NCBI RefSeq assembly: GCF_003312875.1
Contig: NZ_CP015163.1
Span: 2,108,001-2,172,000, forward strand
Direction: 5' to 3'
Length of the DNA: 64,000 bases
Origin: Amycolatopsis albispora
GTDB taxonomy: Bacteria; Actinomycetota; Actinomycetes; Mycobacteriales; Pseudonocardiaceae
Notes under the pieces: generated by a model
The model's input: only the letters and a program-made list of their open reading frames with translations
The model's database searches: none
What the model was told of the DNA's origin: nothing
Program-made: the position numbers and the translations under genes
Shown: piece after piece, positions 42,401-53,341 of the stretch
Numbering within the stretch: the first letter of the stretch is position 1
Layout of the letters: every line of letters begins with the position of its first letter

Positions 42401-45400
42401 TCACGCACGATCACCGCGCACGCGCGGATCTGCGGGTGCCGCGTCAACGCGGTCTCGATCTCGCCCAGTTCGATGCGGAAGCCCCGGATCTTCACCTGGT
42501 GGTCGGCGCGGCCGAGGAACACCAGGTTGCCGTCGGACCGCCAGCGAACGAGGTCCCCGGTCCGGTACATGCGCTCCCCCGGAGGCCCGAACGGATCCGC
42601 CAGGAATCGTTCCGCGGTCAGCCCCGGCCGGTTCACGTAACCACGCGCCACCTTCGGCCCGGCCAGGTACAGCTCACCCGTCACGCCGACGCCGACCGGC
42701 TGCAACGCGCTGTCCAGCACGTACGCGCGCACCTCGGGGTCGGGCAGGCCGATCGGCAGCGGGCCGGGGTCGTCCGGGTCGTAGTGCCAGGTGACCGAGT
42801 TGATGGTGACCTCGGTCGGCCCGTAGGCGTTGAACAGCGCCCGCCGGTCACCCCACCGGCGCGCCAGTTCGGGGTCCAGCCGCTCGGCGCCGACGACAAA
42901 GAACACGTCCGGATCGACCGTGCGGTCGTCCGGCATCGCGGCCAGGAACGACGGCAGCAGGTTCACCCCGGTGACCCGGTGCTCGGCGATGTAGTCGAGC
43001 AACTCGTCCCCCGGCACGCGCACCTCGGCGGGCGCGATCACCGACGTGCCGCCGGACAGCAGCGGCAGCATGAACTGCCAGAACGCCACGTCGAAGCTGG
43101 TCGAGGCGAAGTGCAGGTACCGCTCGCGCTCGCCGATGCCGACCACGTCCTCCTGCAGCGCCACCAGGCTCGGCAGCCCGCGGTGCGGGACCGCGACGCC
43201 CTTCGGCTTGCCCGTGGTGCCCGAGGTGTAGATGACGTAGGCGACCGAATCCGGTGTCCGGTCCCGCCGCGCGTGCACCGGGTCCTCAGTGGACAGTCCG
43301 TCGAGCGCGCCGGGATCCACCACTGGCAGCTCGCCCGGCGGCTCGCCAGTGGTCACCACCGCGGCCGGGGTGATGTCGCCGAGCATGTAGGCGAGCCGAT
43401 CGGCCGGGTAGTCCGGGTCCATCGGCACGTACACCGCGCCCGCCTTGAGCACGCCGAACAACGCCACCACCATCTCGACGTCCCGGTCGAGCAGCACAGC
43501 GACGGCGTCCTGCGGCCGCACGCCGCGCTCGATCAGGGCGTGCGCGAGCTGGTTGGCGCGCCGGTCCAGTTCCCGGTAGGAAAGGCTGCGATCACGGCAC
43601 ACCACGGCTTCCGCGTCGGGGGTGGCCTCCACCCACCGCGCGAACTCCTCCAGCGCGCCACCGCGTTCCCGCTTCGGCTCCGCTCCTTCACCGAGGCGCA
43701 GCATGCGGTCGTGCTCGTCCGCGTCGAGTGCGCGCAACCGCGCGACCGGCCGGTCGGGGTCGTGGACGATCTCGTGCAGCAGGTTCCGCAGCCACCGGCC
43801 GTAGGCACGCACCGTGGCCTCGCCGAAGGCGTGCGGCTGGTAGCCCAGGCCGAGGACAAACTCGTTCTCGCCGGGAATGACGATCACGGTCAGCGGGTAG
43901 TGCGTCGCGTCGGTGATGTCCACACCCACCAGGTCCAGCCCCGGTGCCAGGGTGGCGCGGTTCCGGCTGGACAGCGGGAAGTTCTCCATCACCAGCATGG
44001 TGTCGAACAGCTCGCCGATCCCGGCCGCGCGCTGGATGTCCGGCAGCCCGGCGTGGTGGTGTTCGGCGAGCCGGACGCTGTCCTCGTGCACCCGGCCCAG
44101 CAGCGCGGCGGCGGAGTCACCGAGGTCGAACGCGACGCGCACCGGGATGGTGGTGCCGAGCTGGCCGATGGTGGTTTCCACGCCGTCGACCTCGGCCGGG
44201 CGCCCGGACACCGGGCAGCCGAAGAGCACGTCGTGGCGACCGGTCAGCTTGCCCAGCAGCAGCCCCCACGCGGTCTGGAACACCGTGGTCGGCGTGACGC
44301 CCCTGGCCCTCGCGAAGGCTCGCAGCCGCTCGCTGAACTCCGGGCCCAGCCCGACGGTCACCCGCTCCGGGCGCTCCACAGTGGACTCCACCCCGGCGGG
44401 CGCGAGATGGGTGCCTTCGTCCACTCCGGACAGTGCGGACCGCCAGGCGGCCAGCGACTCCTCCTGGTCACGACCGGCCAGCCAGCGGTGGTACTCGGCA
44501 AGCGAAGGTGCTACCGGCGCGGCCTCACCGCCGCCGAGTTCGGCGTAGGTGGCCAGCAGCGTGCGCCCGACCAGCGGCATCGACCAGCCGTCGAGCAGCG
44601 CGTGGTGATTGGTGAGCACCAGCCGGTGCTCGCGCTCGGCCAGGCGGCACAGCAGGAACCGGATCAGCGGCGGCTCGTTCGGGTCGAACGGGCGCGCCAG
44701 CTCGGTCCGGCAGTGCTCGCCGAACAGCGCCGGCGCCTCGGAGTCCTCGGACAGGTCCTCGAACCGCCAGTCCAGGCTGACGTCGGCGGGCACCACCTGC
44801 ACCACCTCACCGGCGGCCGTGGTGTGCAGGTGGACACGCAGGGCGGGATGCCGTCGCAGCAGTTCCGCGGCGGCGGCGCGCATCCGCTCCGGGTCCAGTT
44901 CGCCCTCGAGAAAGGTCTTCGCCTGCACCACGTAGACGTCGGTGTCCCGCTCCCCGCGGACCAGGGTGTGGAACGAAAGCCCGGCCTGCAGCGAGGTCGC
45001 CGGAAGCACGTCGTCGATGCGGCCGCGGCGTTCCAGCGCGTCGATGGCGGCCTGGTCGAGCTGAACGAACGGGAGGTCCGACGGGGTGAGTCCGCCCTGA
45101 CCGCCCTGCCCGGCCAGCTCCTCGAGCGCCGCTTCCCAGGCTAGCTGCAGTTCCGCCACCGCCGAGGGCGGCAGCACCAGGCTCGCCGCGGTCCATTCGA
45201 CGGCCAGCCGGGGCGCGCCGCCGTCCTCGTGCACGAAGCAGTTGAGCGCCAGCACCTGTTCGAGTGCCTTCGCGGGCGGCTCGACCACCGAGAACGCGTC
45301 CCGCTCCGGCAGGCGCCAGCCGGTGCCCGCGGGAGCCGAGAAGCGCCCGAGGTAGTTCAGCAGCACGTCCGGCGGCGCGGTGGCGCCGAATTCCTCGCGC

Positions 45401-48400
45401 GTGAGCGGATCGAGGTACCGCAGCACGCCGTAGCCGACGCCGCCGTCCGGCACCGCGCGCTTGGCTTCCTTGACCGCGCGCAGCAGTTCGGCCGGACTGC
45501 CAGTGGCGGGCAGGCGCAGCGGGTACTCGCTGGTGAACCAGCCGATGGTGCGGGCGAGATCGGTCCCGGCCTGGTCGCGGCCGTGCCCCTCCACGGTTAC
45601 GGTGATCGCGTCGGCGGGCCGCCACGACCGCAGGGCCAGCACCAGCGCGGTGAGCAGGACCTCGTCCACGCCCGCGCGATAGGCGGCGGGCAGCGTGGTC
45701 AGCAGCGCCTCGGTGAGTTCCGGGGACGCGATCGTGGTCGAGCGCTCGGCGGTGGCTGCCACGTCCAGGCTCTTGTCGAGTGGGCGCGACCCCAGCCGGA
45801 AGGTGTCGGCCGTGGCACGCCAGTGGTCGAGTTCGGCCCGGCGCGCCCCGGTTTCGCCCTGTTCGGCGAGCAGCAGCGCGTGCCGCCGCCAGGAGGTGCC
45901 GACGGGTTCGAGCGAGCCCCCCGTGCACGCGGCGTGCAGGTCGGGCAGCAGCACCCGCCACGACACCCCGTCCATCACCAGGTGGTGCACCACGATGACC
46001 AGCCGCGATGCGGCGGGCAGCCAGGCCAGCCGCACCAGCTCACCCGCGGCCGGGTCGAGCGCGGCCGCGAGCCGTCCGGCCACCTCGGTCACGTCGGCGG
46101 GCCCGTCGATTTCCTCGACCAGCGGGGACGCGCTGCCCCGCGGCCGCACCACCAGCTGCCCGGCCGGATCCACGATCAACCGCAGTGCGTCGTGGTGGTC
46201 GAGGACCGCGCGCAGGCCGTCCCGCAGGCTGGTGAGCGACACCGGTTCGTCGAGCCGGAGCGCGGTCCACTGCGCATAACCCGCCACCGCGCCGAGATCG
46301 GGATGCGGGCTGAGCAGCGCACGCACGATCGGCGGCGCGGGCACCGGGCCGGTCGGCTCGTCGGGCACCTGCTCCGGTTTGCCGCCGAGTTCGGTGCTCG
46401 CCGCCGCCAGCGCGGCGAAGCTCCGGCGCGCCAGCAGATCGCGGGGCCGCAGTTCCAGCCCGCGTGCCCGCAGGCGGCTGCTCACGCTGATCGCGGTGAT
46501 GCTGTCACCGCCGAGCGCGAAGAAGTCGTCGTCCACGCCGACGCGCTCCACGCCGACCACCTCGGCGATGGTTTCGCACAGCAGCCGTTCGCGTTCCGTG
46601 CTCGGCGCGCGGCCACTACCGGACACCCGGGGCACGGGCAGCGCGGCCCGGTCCAGCTTGCCGTTGACGGTCACTGGAAGTTCTTCCAGGACAACGACAA
46701 TCGCGGGCACGAGGTGATCGGGCAGGCGTTCGGTGAGCGTCGCGCGCACCTGCTCGGGCGTGATCGCGGCTCCGGCGGCGGGCACCACGTAACCGACCAG
46801 CCGGGACGCGTGCACGGCCGCGGCCGCCGCGCTCACCCCGGCGACCGCGCCCAGCGCGGCTTCCGCCTCACCGAGTTCCACGCGGTGGCCCCGGATCTTG
46901 AGCTGCCCGTCGCGGCGCCCGAGGTACTCCAGCCCGCGGCCCGGAACCCAGCGCGCCAGGTCGCCGGTGCGGTACATCCTCGCGCCGGGCTCCCCCACCG
47001 GATCGGCGACGAAGCGTTCCGCGGTCAGCCCCGGTTGCCCGAGGTAACCACGTGCCAAATGCGGACCGGCCAGGTACAGCTCCCCCGCCGCGCCTTCGGG
47101 AACCGGGCGCAAAGCGTTGTCCAGCAAGCGGATCCAGGTGCCGGGCACCGGGAAACCGATGGTCGGCTCCGCACCGGAGAGCACCGCGCTCGTACTGTCC
47201 ACAGTGGTCTCAGTGGGCCCGTACATGTTCCGCGCGGTGACCCCTGATTCGACCACGCGCCGCCACAACGCGGGCGGCGTCGCCTCCCCGCCGAGCACCA
47301 GCAGGGTCAGCGGGTGCCGGTCCAGCAGCCCGGCGTCCACCAGCGGCGCGGCCATCGACGGCGTGGTGTCCAGCACGTCGATCCCGTCGCGGACGCAGGC
47401 GGCCAGCAGTTCGTCGGCGTCGCGGGTCACATCGGTGTCGTAGAGGTGCAGTTCGTGCCCGCACAGCAACCACAGCAGCTGGTCCAGCGCCGAGTCGAAG
47501 GCGAACGAGTAGGTGTGCGCGACCCGCAGCCGCCTGCCCGCCGCCCGCCCGGCGTCGGCGACGGTGGTGTGCCGGTGGCGGTGCACCAGCTCGGCGAAAC
47601 CACCCGCCCGGCACAGCACGCCCTTCGGCCGGCCGGTCGAGCCGGAGGTGAAGATGACGTAGGCGAGGTCGTCGGCATGCCGGGACACGGACAGCGGCTC
47701 GCCGGAGAACGCGGTCAGGTCCAGTTCGCCGAGCCGCAGCGCGTTCTCGAACCCGGAACCATCGGTGACCACGAGCGCGGCGCCCGCCTCGGTGATCAGC
47801 TCGCGCAGGCGTTCCGGCGGGTGCTCGGTGTCCAGCGGCAGGAACGCGGCCCCGGCGTCCAGCACCGCCAGGAGGGCGACGACCAGGTCGGCGGAGCGCG
47901 GCAGTGCGAGCGCCACCACGTCGTCCCTGCCCACTCCCCTGGCCCGCAACGCCCTGGCCAGCCGGTGCACGCGCGACACCAGCTCACCGGCGGTCAGCCG
48001 CCCGTCCCCGTGCACCAGCGCGGTCTGTCCGGAGTGGACGGACAACTCGGCGAGCAGGCCCGGCACGTCCAGCGGTTCACCGGGGACCGCAGGTGTGGTC
48101 CAGGCGTCGAGCAACGCCTTCCGCCCGGCATCGCCGACCAGATCGACCTGGCCGATCCGCGGTTCGTCCGGCCCGGACAGCGTGGTGACCAGCGTCCGCA
48201 GCGCGGCCAGCTGCCGCTCCACCCCGGCCTGGTCGTGGGTGCGGGCGTCCACCTCGAAGCCGAGCAGCAGGCCACCGTCGCCGTGCGGCAGCACGCTCAG
48301 CCCCATGTCCTCCGGCGGGCCGCCCGCCACGTTGCGCATCACGCCGGTGGCGCCGGCGAACTCGATGGCCAGGTCGAAGGCCTTGAGATTGATGCCGCGC

Positions 48401-49464
48401 CCGTGCAGCAGCGCGCCCGCGCCCGGCACGGCCAGGTCCTGCGGCAGGTTCTCGCCGCGGTAACGCTGGTGCCTGCGCATGTCCCGCAGCGCCGCCGCGA
48501 CGCGCGCGGTCAGCTCGGCCAGCGTGTCCGCCCCGGTCACCGCGACCCGCAGCGGCAGCACGTTCACCGCCATCGCCGGGGTCCGCAGGGCCGTGCCCGT
48601 GCGGCACATCAACGGCATCGCGAACACCACGTCGGTCCGCCCGAGCACGCGATGCAGGAACGCGGCGTACCCGGCGATCAGCGCCTCACCCCAGGTGGTG
48701 CCCGCGCTTTCGGCGACCACGCGGAGGCGGTCCACGTCGGCGGCCGGGAGCACGGCGCGGGCGGTGAAGGTGCGCTCCGGCAGCCCGGTCGCGGTGGTGG
48801 CGTCGTCCAGTTCCGGCAGCGGGGTGAACCGGTCACGCCAGTACTCCCGGTCCTTCCGGGCCTTCTCGCTCTCCCGGTACTCGCGGTCGGCGGCCACCAC
48901 GTCGGCGAACCAGCCGAACGACGGCGCCGGCGGCGGATCGCCCCGCACCAGCGCGGTGTAGTGCGCGCCGGTGCGGCGGGCGAGCATGGCCGCGGTGTAC
49001 CCGTCGAACACCAGGTGGTGGCCCAGCTGCGTGAACCACACCCGGCACGGGCCGAGCCGGATGACCGTGTGCGTGAACAACGGCCGGTCCACCATCGCGC
49101 GGCACGCCTCGGCGGCGCGGTGCCGTTCGGCCTCGACCAGCGCGTGCGCCGCGGCCACCGGATCACGCTCGCCGCTGAGGTCCACGATCTCCGGCAGTGG
49201 CACCGGTTCCGCCGAGATGACCTGGACCGGACCGTCCACAGTGTCCAGAACGCGCAGCCGCAGGCTCTCGGCCTCCTCGGTGGTGCGGCGGATCGCCTCG
49301 GCGATCAGTGCCGCGTCCACCGGTTCCCCGCCGTCCACCTCGACCACGTCGCCGACCAGGTAGTACGGCGAATCCGGTTCCAGCCGCTGCGCGTTCCAGA
49401 TGCCGAGCTGCGCGCTGGTCAGCTCGAGCACGGCGGTCTCGGGATCGGCGTGGGCAGTGCTCAA
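39454..49464 (-). CDS. Dimodular siderophore NRPS, C-A-T-E-C-A-T-E-C
   Basis: The 3336-residue synthetase reads: C1 13-450 (HHLVFDG at 149), A1 465-945 ([11 protein letters not shown]), T1 with GGDS 985-988, E1 1045-1465 (HHLVMDG at 1160, EGHGR, GYGVLRY), C2 1485-1905 (HHALLDG), A2 1930-2410 ([11 protein letters not shown]), T2 with GGDS 2456-2459, E2 2510-2905 (HHIVVDA), C3 2925-3336 (HHVLSDG). There is no thioesterase. C1 should join dihydroxybenzoate from the carrier protein to residue 1. By hand the ten-residue pocket codes are DSDDVGMVDK (A1, acidic, suggesting a cationic amino acid such as Arg) and DVWNFVAINK (A2, unclear, perhaps Ser/Thr-like). E2 lacks the GYGxLRY segment. The start is TTG, with AGGAG at good spacing. 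Confidence 0.93.
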   Translation of the reverse strand: MSTAHADPETAVLELTSAQLGIWNAQRLEPDSPYYLVGDVVEVDGGEPVDAALIAEAIRRTTEEAESLRLRVLDTVDGPVQVISAEPVPLPEIVDLSGERDPVAAAHALVEAERHRAAEACRAMVDRPLFTHTVIRLGPCRVWFTQLGHHLVFDGYTAAMLARRTGAHYTALVRGDPPPAPSFGWFADVVAADREYRESEKARKDREYWRDRFTPLPELDDATTATGLPERTFTARAVLPAADVDRLRVVAESAGTTWGEALIAGYAAFLHRVLGRTDVVFAMPLMCRTGTALRTPAMAVNVLPLRVAVTGADTLAELTARVAAALRDMRRHQRYRGENLPQDLAVPGAGALLHGRGINLKAFDLAIEFAGATGVMRNVAGGPPEDMGLSVLPHGDGGLLLGFEVDARTHDQAGVERQLAALRTLVTTLSGPDEPRIGQVDLVGDAGRKALLDAWTTPAVPGEPLDVPGLLAELSVHSGQTALVHGDGRLTAGELVSRVHRLARALRARGVGRDDVVALALPRSADLVVALLAVLDAGAAFLPLDTEHPPERLRELITEAGAALVVTDGSGFENALRLGELDLTAFSGEPLSVSRHADDLAYVIFTSGSTGRPKGVLCRAGGFAELVHRHRHTTVADAGRAAGRRLRVAHTYSFAFDSALDQLLWLLCGHELHLYDTDVTRDADELLAACVRDGIDVLDTTPSMAAPLVDAGLLDRHPLTLLVLGGEATPPALWRRVVESGVTARNMYGPTETTVDSTSAVLSGAEPTIGFPVPGTWIRLLDNALRPVPEGAAGELYLAGPHLARGYLGQPGLTAERFVADPVGEPGARMYRTGDLARWVPGRGLEYLGRRDGQLKIRGHRVELGEAEAALGAVAGVSAAAAAVHASRLVGYVVPAAGAAITPEQVRATLTERLPDHLVPAIVVVLEELPVTVNGKLDRAALPVPRVSGSGRAPSTERERLLCETIAEVVGVERVGVDDDFFALGGDSITAISVSSRLRARGLELRPRDLLARRSFAALAAASTELGGKPEQVPDEPTGPVPAPPIVRALLSPHPDLGAVAGYAQWTALRLDEPVSLTSLRDGLRAVLDHHDALRLIVDPAGQLVVRPRGSASPLVEEIDGPADVTEVAGRLAAALDPAAGELVRLAWLPAASRLVIVVHHLVMDGVSWRVLLPDLHAACTGGSLEPVGTSWRRHALLLAEQGETGARRAELDHWRATADTFRLGSRPLDKSLDVAATAERSTTIASPELTEALLTTLPAAYRAGVDEVLLTALVLALRSWRPADAITVTVEGHGRDQAGTDLARTIGWFTSEYPLRLPATGSPAELLRAVKEAKRAVPDGGVGYGVLRYLDPLTREEFGATAPPDVLLNYLGRFSAPAGTGWRLPERDAFSVVEPPAKALEQVLALNCFVHEDGGAPRLAVEWTAASLVLPPSAVAELQLAWEAALEELAGQGGQGGLTPSDLPFVQLDQAAIDALERRGRIDDVLPATSLQAGLSFHTLVRGERDTDVYVVQAKTFLEGELDPERMRAAAAELLRRHPALRVHLHTTAAGEVVQVVPADVSLDWRFEDLSEDSEAPALFGEHCRTELARPFDPNEPPLIRFLLCRLAEREHRLVLTNHHALLDGWSMPLVGRTLLATYAELGGGEAAPVAPSLAEYHRWLAGRDQEESLAAWRSALSGVDEGTHLAPAGVESTVERPERVTVGLGPEFSERLRAFARARGVTPTTVFQTAWGLLLGKLTGRHDVLFGCPVSGRPAEVDGVETTIGQLGTTIPVRVAFDLGDSAAALLGRVHEDSVRLAEHHHAGLPDIQRAAGIGELFDTMLVMENFPLSSRNRATLAPGLDLVGVDITDATHYPLTVIVIPGENEFVLGLGYQPHAFGEATVRAYGRWLRNLLHEIVHDPDRPVARLRALDADEHDRMLRLGEGAEPKRERGGALEEFARWVEATPDAEAVVCRDRSLSYRELDRRANQLAHALIERGVRPQDAVAVLLDRDVEMVVALFGVLKAGAVYVPMDPDYPADRLAYMLGDITPAAVVTTGEPPGELPVVDPGALDGLSTEDPVHARRDRTPDSVAYVIYTSGTTGKPKGVAVPHRGLPSLVALQEDVVGIGERERYLHFASTSFDVAFWQFMLPLLSGGTSVIAPAEVRVPGDELLDYIAEHRVTGVNLLPSFLAAMPDDRTVDPDVFFVVGAERLDPELARRWGDRRALFNAYGPTEVTINSVTWHYDPDDPGPLPIGLPDPEVRAYVLDSALQPVGVGVTGELYLAGPKVARGYVNRPGLTAERFLADPFGPPGERMYRTGDLVRWRSDGNLVFLGRADHQVKIRGFRIELGEIETALTRHPQIRACAVIVREGRLVGYVIPADGAEPDPAEVREFLGAELPEHMVPAALVTLDRLPLGPSGKLDRAALPAPESRAVAPAREPATEAETVLLRVFREILGTEDVQLDDNFLDVGGDSIVSLRVVSRARREGLTLTARDVFEGRTVAGIAARCGGVPDAPAEAPAVGDAPLTPIMRELLRRSGEAANGFCQWVEVCVPAGGDVAAWRGIFDAVLARHDVLRAHLVEDALRIPEPGAVTGADVLEHVRAGDSDLRALADEHIAAARARMNLRTGPLLRVVWLDAGPERLGRLVLVAHHIVVDAVSWRILLDDLEHLHRTGGPLARHGQSFLGWARAHNEVPPAPKAPAKPLGRAALDPARDTAATAVHRLVELDPETTRAVLTTLPGAYRTTPDTVLLTALAEAARDWRGLPEVVVALESHGRDGTGDLSQTVGWFTAVHPVRIALPDGDTARALKTVKEQLLTGQSDVDPEISWNYLGRFTEPGEGVWQPPADADPLGSGGGDDLPLPHALMINAMARDEALGIRFTWPSALFTEAEIDALADCLRRAVDRIAADPGALAGAGLTPSDVPLAGLDQAAIDALEARYPVADVLPLTPLQRVMRDAADTYPVQAAFSLSGALDVDALRVAGIELVRRHPNLGAVFPAGPDVQVIPAEPRPGFRVLDVSDSDGAVEAALDGDLAEPFDLVSGPPLRLTVLRRAPGRHVLALTSHHVLSDGWSAPRILTELFSLYGGASLPEPVPFARYLQWRADRDQDAGLRAWGEELDGVGEGDYLTQGRPRTSGAAEPVVFEVEAPVVAALTKAGAERGLTVNTLLQGAWAAVLAARSGRRDVCFGAMVSGRTADFPGVEEIIGLLAGTVPVRARWTGTLGEVLADLQARQQNLAEHHHIGLSELEQLTGRRPLFDSLVVFENYPVDPAKLAEPAPGLRITGTRFRERTHHPVTVTVVPAETGWTGVLGYQAGMFTADEAAALAAELQRVLREFPARFDDDASVVL

Positions 49465-49504
49465 CTCGCGCTCCTGGGAATTCGGGGGTGGACGGGCCCG
49501 CGCG

Positions 49505-50281
49505 TCAGAGCGCGGGCACCACCATCGGCGTACCGGTCACCGGATCGGGCACCACCACGGACGGCAGGTCGAAGACCTCCTTGAGCAGCGCGGCGTCCAC
49601 GATCTCGGCCGGGGTGCCCTCGGCGACCACCCGGCCCTCCTTCATGGCGATCAGGTGATCGGCGTAGCGGCAGGCCTGGTTGACGTCGTGCAGCACCGCG
49701 ATCACCGTGCGGCCCTGGTCACGCAGCTCGGCCAGCAGCTGGAGAAGCTGGTACTGGTGGGCGATGTCGAGGAACGAGGTCGGCTCGTCGAGCAGCAGGT
49801 AGGGCGTCTGCTGGGCGAGCACCACGGCCACCCACACCCGCTGCCGCTGCCCGCCGGACAGCTCGTGCACCGGGCGCCCGGCCAGCTCGGTCACCCCGGC
49901 CGCCTCCATCGCCTCGGCGACCGCTTCGGCGTCCTCTTCGGACCAGGTGGACAGCAGCGACTGGTGCGGGAACCGGCCGCGCGCGACCAGCTGGCGCACG
50001 CGGATGTCCTCGGGCGCCAGCGGATCCTGCGGCAGGAAGCCCAGCATCCGCGCCAGCGCCTTGGTCGGGTACGCGCCGACTTCGCGGTCGTCGAGGCGCA
50101 CCTCGCCCTCGGCCGGTTTCAGCAGCCGGACGAAAGCCCGCAGCAGCGTGGACTTGCCGCAGGCGTTGGGCCCGACGATCGCGGTCAGCGCGCCGTCGGG
50201 CACGTCGAGGGACAGCCGGGTCGACACGACCCGCTCCCCGTAGCGCAGAGTCAGGTCCCTCGCGGTCAGGCGCGTGGTCAT
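49505..50281 (-). CDS. Ferric-siderophore ABC transporter ATPase (FepC-like)
   Basis: The 258-residue ATPase has Walker [12 protein letters not shown]-loop [12 protein letters not shown], signature [11 protein letters not shown], Walker [12 protein letters not shown] and switch His in [13 protein letters not shown]. These match FecE/FepC. Its ATG overlaps the stop of the upstream permease (ATGA). It powers import of the iron-loaded siderophore together with the two permeases and the binding lipoprotein. It might also serve the ATPase-less cobalamin-type transporter at 13.6-15.7 kb, but that is speculation. Confidence 0.94.
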   Translation of the reverse strand: MTTRLTARDLTLRYGERVVSTRLSLDVPDGALTAIVGPNACGKSTLLRAFVRLLKPAEGEVRLDDREVGAYPTKALARMLGFLPQDPLAPEDIRVRQLVARGRFPHQSLLSTWSEEDAEAVAEAMEAAGVTELAGRPVHELSGGQRQRVWVAVVLAQQTPYLLLDEPTSFLDIAHQYQLLQLLAELRDQGRTVIAVLHDVNQACRYADHLIAMKEGRVVAEGTPAEIVDAALLKEVFDLPSVVVPDPVTGTPMVVPAL

Positions 50282-51300
50282 GCTCGGCGCACCTCCTTGG
50301 TGAGCAGCCAGATCAGGTAGCAGCCGCCGATCGCGGTGCTGACCACGCCGACGGGAAGGGCGACCGGGGCCAGCAGCATCTGCGCCACCAGGTCCGCGGC
50401 CAGCAGCAGCACCGCGCCGGTGAGCGCGGCGGGCAGCAGTGGCACCCCGGGCGCGGCCGCCAGCCGCCTGCCGATCTGCGGCGCGGCCAGCGCGATGAAC
50501 GCGATGGGCCCGGCCACCGCGGTGACCGTGGCGGTGCAGCCGACACCGATCAGCACCAGCTGCAGCCGCAGCGGTTCCAGCCCGACACCGGTGGTCACCG
50601 CCATCGCGCTGCCGAGCGAGTACTGGTGCAGCGCCTGCGCGCGCAGCGCCAGCGCGACCAGCAGCACGGCGATCACCGCGAACGGGATGCGCAGGCCGTC
50701 CCAGCCGACGCCGCTCAGCGAACCGGCGTTCCAGCCGACCGCCGCGATGGCCACCTCCAGTTCGGCCCGCAGCACGATCCACGAGTTGAACGCGGTCAGC
50801 ATGGCGTTGACCGCGATGCCGATCACCACCAGCCGCAGCCCGGACAGCCCGCCGCCGAGCGAGAGCAGGTACACCGCGGCCGCGGTGACCACGCCCCCGA
50901 CCACCGAGCTGACCGCCAGCTGCCCCGGCGAACCGGACAGCACGGTGATCGCGACCAGCGCACCGGTGTAGGCACCGGCGTCCAGCCCGATCACGTCGGG
51001 GCTGCCGAGCGGGTTGCGGGTGATGTTCTGGAAGATCGCGCCCGCCACGCCGAGCGCCAGGCCGAAGATCACCGCGGCCAGCACCCGCGGCAGCCGCCAG
51101 TCGCGGATCACCACGCTGGAACCGCCACCGGAACCGGACAGCGCGGCGAACACCTTCGCCGGGCTGGCCCAGTTCGCGCCGTAGCAAAGGCCGAGCAGGC
51201 CGAGCCCGGCGATCAGCACCACCATCACCGCGGTGAGCACGAGAACGCGCCGCTCGACGCGGAACGAGAGCCGCCCCCGGCGGAGTACGAGCGCGGTCAC
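50278..51300 (-). CDS. Ferric-siderophore ABC permease (FecCD family), second subunit
   Basis: The 340-residue permease has about ten membrane helices and FecCD signatures DWRLPRVLAAVIFGLALGVA, FQNITRNPLGSPDVIGLDAG and the coupling region GPIAFIALAAPQIGRRLA. The GTG start overlaps the stop of the first permease by GTGA, and its own stop overlaps the ATPase start. With the first permease it should form the FepDG-like heterodimer that passes the ferric catecholate across the membrane. Confidence 0.93.
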   Translation of the reverse strand: MTALVLRRGRLSFRVERRVLVLTAVMVVLIAGLGLLGLCYGANWASPAKVFAALSGSGGGSSVVIRDWRLPRVLAAVIFGLALGVAGAIFQNITRNPLGSPDVIGLDAGAYTGALVAITVLSGSPGQLAVSSVVGGVVTAAAVYLLSLGGGLSGLRLVVIGIAVNAMLTAFNSWIVLRAELEVAIAAVGWNAGSLSGVGWDGLRIPFAVIAVLLVALALRAQALHQYSLGSAMAVTTGVGLEPLRLQLVLIGVGCTATVTAVAGPIAFIALAAPQIGRRLAAAPGVPLLPAALTGAVLLLAADLVAQMLLAPVALPVGVVSTAIGGCYLIWLLTKEVRRA

Positions 51301-52295
51301 AGCGGCGCCGCCCCGTACTTGCGGACCGCCCAGATCAGCACCGGGCCGCCGACGAACGCGGTGACGATGGCGACCGGCACCTCACCGGTCGGCAGCAGCA
51401 CCCGCGAGCCCATGTCCGACAGCAGCAGCAGGATCGGGCCGAGCACCGCGCCGAACCCGACCAGCCACGGCACCGAACCACCGCCGAGCCGCCGCGCCAG
51501 GTGCGGCACCATCAGCCCGACGAACAGGATCGGCCCGGCGATCGCGGTGGCCGCCCCGGCCAGCAGGGTGATCAGCGCCAGCGTGGCGAACCGGACCCTG
51601 GCCACGTTCGCGCCGAGCGTGTGCGCCACCGTCTCGCCCAGCGCGACCGCGTTGAGCTGCCTGCTCACCGGCAGCGCGCCGAGCAGGCCGACGCCGATCG
51701 CCGCCAGCGGCAGCGCCATCGGCGCCTGCTCCCGCCCGGCCAGCGAGCCGATCGACCAGAACCGGTAGACGTCGAACACCTCGGGGTCCAGCAGCCGCAG
51801 GCCCAGCCCGACGCCGGTGAGCACGAAGGTCAGCGCGGTGCCGGTGAGCACCAGCCGCAGCGGCGACTGCCTGCCCACCGAGTACACCAGCGCCGCCGCG
51901 AGCAGCGCACCGGCCACGGACAGCACCAGCTCCCCGAAGGGCCCGGACAGCCCGAGCGAGACCCCGACGGTGATGGCGAACCCGGCGCCCGAGGTCACCC
52001 CGAGCACACCGGGCTCGGCCAGCGGGTTGCGCGAGAGCGCCTGCACCAGCACCCCGGCCACCCCGAGCGCGGCACCGGCGGCGATCGCCAGGTACGCACG
52101 CGGCAGGCGGACGTCCCGCACCACCAGGTGGTCCGGATTGGCGGTGTCACCACCGAACAGGGCGCGGAGCACCTCGCCAGGGGCGATGCCGTGCGCGCCG
52201 ACCCCGAAGCTGAGCACCGCGATCACCACCAGCAGGACCAGCGCCGCGATCAGCAGGCCGGACCGCGTGCCGGATTCGCGGAGCCGGACCGTCAC
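51297..52295 (-). CDS. Ferric-siderophore ABC permease (FecCD family), first subunit
   Basis: The 332-residue permease shows RDVRLPRAYLAIAAGAALGV, LVQALSRNPLAEPGVLGVTS and the cytoplasmic coupling helix GPILFVGLMVPHLARRLGGG, as in FepD/FhuB-type subunits. The GTG 52295 start overlaps the stop of the binding-protein gene (GTGA). It is the partner of the adjacent permease in one transporter, and the four transport genes form an unbroken coupled series. Confidence 0.93.
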   Translation of the reverse strand: MTVRLRESGTRSGLLIAALVLLVVIAVLSFGVGAHGIAPGEVLRALFGGDTANPDHLVVRDVRLPRAYLAIAAGAALGVAGVLVQALSRNPLAEPGVLGVTSGAGFAITVGVSLGLSGPFGELVLSVAGALLAAALVYSVGRQSPLRLVLTGTALTFVLTGVGLGLRLLDPEVFDVYRFWSIGSLAGREQAPMALPLAAIGVGLLGALPVSRQLNAVALGETVAHTLGANVARVRFATLALITLLAGAATAIAGPILFVGLMVPHLARRLGGGSVPWLVGFGAVLGPILLLLSDMGSRVLLPTGEVPVAIVTAFVGGPVLIWAVRKYGAAPL

Positions 52296-53287
52296 GGGTT
52301 CAGCAGCGGCGCGAACGCCTGGTCCACCGCGTCCAGCGTCTTCATCGCCGCGCGGTAGGTGGCGGCCTCGGTGTAGCGGATCGGGAAGGTCTTGCCCGCC
52401 TTGACCGCGGGCAGGTTCTTCCACAGCTCCGAGTCCAGCACGTACTGGACCGGCGGCGGCACCGAACCGTCGGCGGCGACGGTGTAGGAGATCGCGTCGG
52501 CCTCGGTGAAGGCGCTGGCCAGTTCCTCGATCGACGGGTACTCGCTGACGTCCTTCGAGCCGCCGCCCTTGACCTTGACCTGGCCGTAGTAGTTGGCGCC
52601 GACGTCCTGGGCGATGTTGGTGCCCCACGAGCCGTTGAACTCGCGCTGGAAGTTGCCCTTGGCGACCTCGCCGTACCCGCCGACGTGGCCGAGCTTGAGC
52701 TGCGGCAGCACCCCGGCGTACTTTCCGGCGAGCTGCTTGGCCTTGGCCTCGTACTCGTCACGCGTGGCGTCGAAGCTGGCCAGCGAGCCCGCCGCGTCGG
52801 CCTGCTTGCGCGACAGCTCACGCCACATCGACGGCACGGACGGGCCGATCGCCACCACCGGGGCCAGCGCTTCGAGCCGCTTGATGTCGATGTCGGCGAG
52901 CACCGGCTTCGGCACGCCGATCACGATCAGGTCGGGCTCGGCCTGCGCGATGGCCTCGTAGTTCGTCTCGGCCGCGGACTCGCCGGCCACCTTCGCCAGG
53001 CCGTCGTACTTGGCGCGGTCCTCCGGCGTCATCATCGGCAGGCCGCGCTGCCAGCTGGAAATCCCGACCAGCGGCGCGTTCGCCTCCAGCAGCGCGGGCA
53101 CCGCGTAGCCGGTGGCGACCACGCGCTTCGGCGAGACCGGGATGGTGATCTGCCCGTTGTCGGCGGCGAACACGCGGGTTTCCCCCGAGGCGGCACCGGT
53201 TTCGGCGCCACCCGACGCGCAGCCGGTGACCAGTGCGACGGCGAGCGCGAGCGCGCCGGCGAGACGGGAGGTTCTGGCGATGGACAT
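52292..53287 (-). CDS. Ferric-siderophore binding lipoprotein
   Basis: The 331-residue class III binding protein has lipobox VTGC, a recognition lobe beginning ITIPVSPKRVVATGYAVPAL, the linker segment IAQAEPDLIVIGVPK, and a C-terminal lobe with EYPSIEELASAFTEADAISY. The start is ATG 53287, with GAGGAAG 3 nt upstream; an in-frame TTG at 53299 is rejected. It captures the ferric siderophore outside the membrane and docks on the permease pair. It is separated from the SIP gene by 54 bp carrying a tandem 11-bp repeat. Confidence 0.92.
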   Translation of the reverse strand: MSIARTSRLAGALALAVALVTGCASGGAETGAASGETRVFAADNGQITIPVSPKRVVATGYAVPALLEANAPLVGISSWQRGLPMMTPEDRAKYDGLAKVAGESAAETNYEAIAQAEPDLIVIGVPKPVLADIDIKRLEALAPVVAIGPSVPSMWRELSRKQADAAGSLASFDATRDEYEAKAKQLAGKYAGVLPQLKLGHVGGYGEVAKGNFQREFNGSWGTNIAQDVGANYYGQVKVKGGGSKDVSEYPSIEELASAFTEADAISYTVAADGSVPPPVQYVLDSELWKNLPAVKAGKTFPIRYTEAATYRAAMKTLDAVDQAFAPLLNP

Positions 53288-53296
53288 GGGCTTCCT

Positions 53297-53318
53297 CAAT
53301 GGTTGCGCAATGGTTGCG
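53297..53318. repeat. Tandem 11-bp direct repeat before the binding-protein gene
   Basis: CAATGGTTGCG occurs twice in tandem, followed by a degenerate third copy (ATGGGTGTTGCG). It lies between the SIP and binding-protein genes, partly next to the ribosome binding site. Its role is unknown; it may be simple slippage. Confidence 0.6.
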
Positions 53319-53341
53319 ATGGGTGTTGCGTGGCGGGGAGC

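Noticed and set aside
41125..45144. A 1339-codon open frame on the plus strand opposite the NRPS, and similar long plus-strand frames at 45229-47247 and 32896-35772.
   Set aside because: They lie antisense to clearly coding genes with conserved motifs, have Arg/Gln/His-rich compositions typical of GC-rich shadow frames, and show no domain.
49400..50320. A plus-strand frame starting near the NRPS 5' end as a possible MbtH-like helper.
   Set aside because: The translation lacks the MbtH signature with its conserved Trp and Pro residues and is antisense to the ATPase gene.
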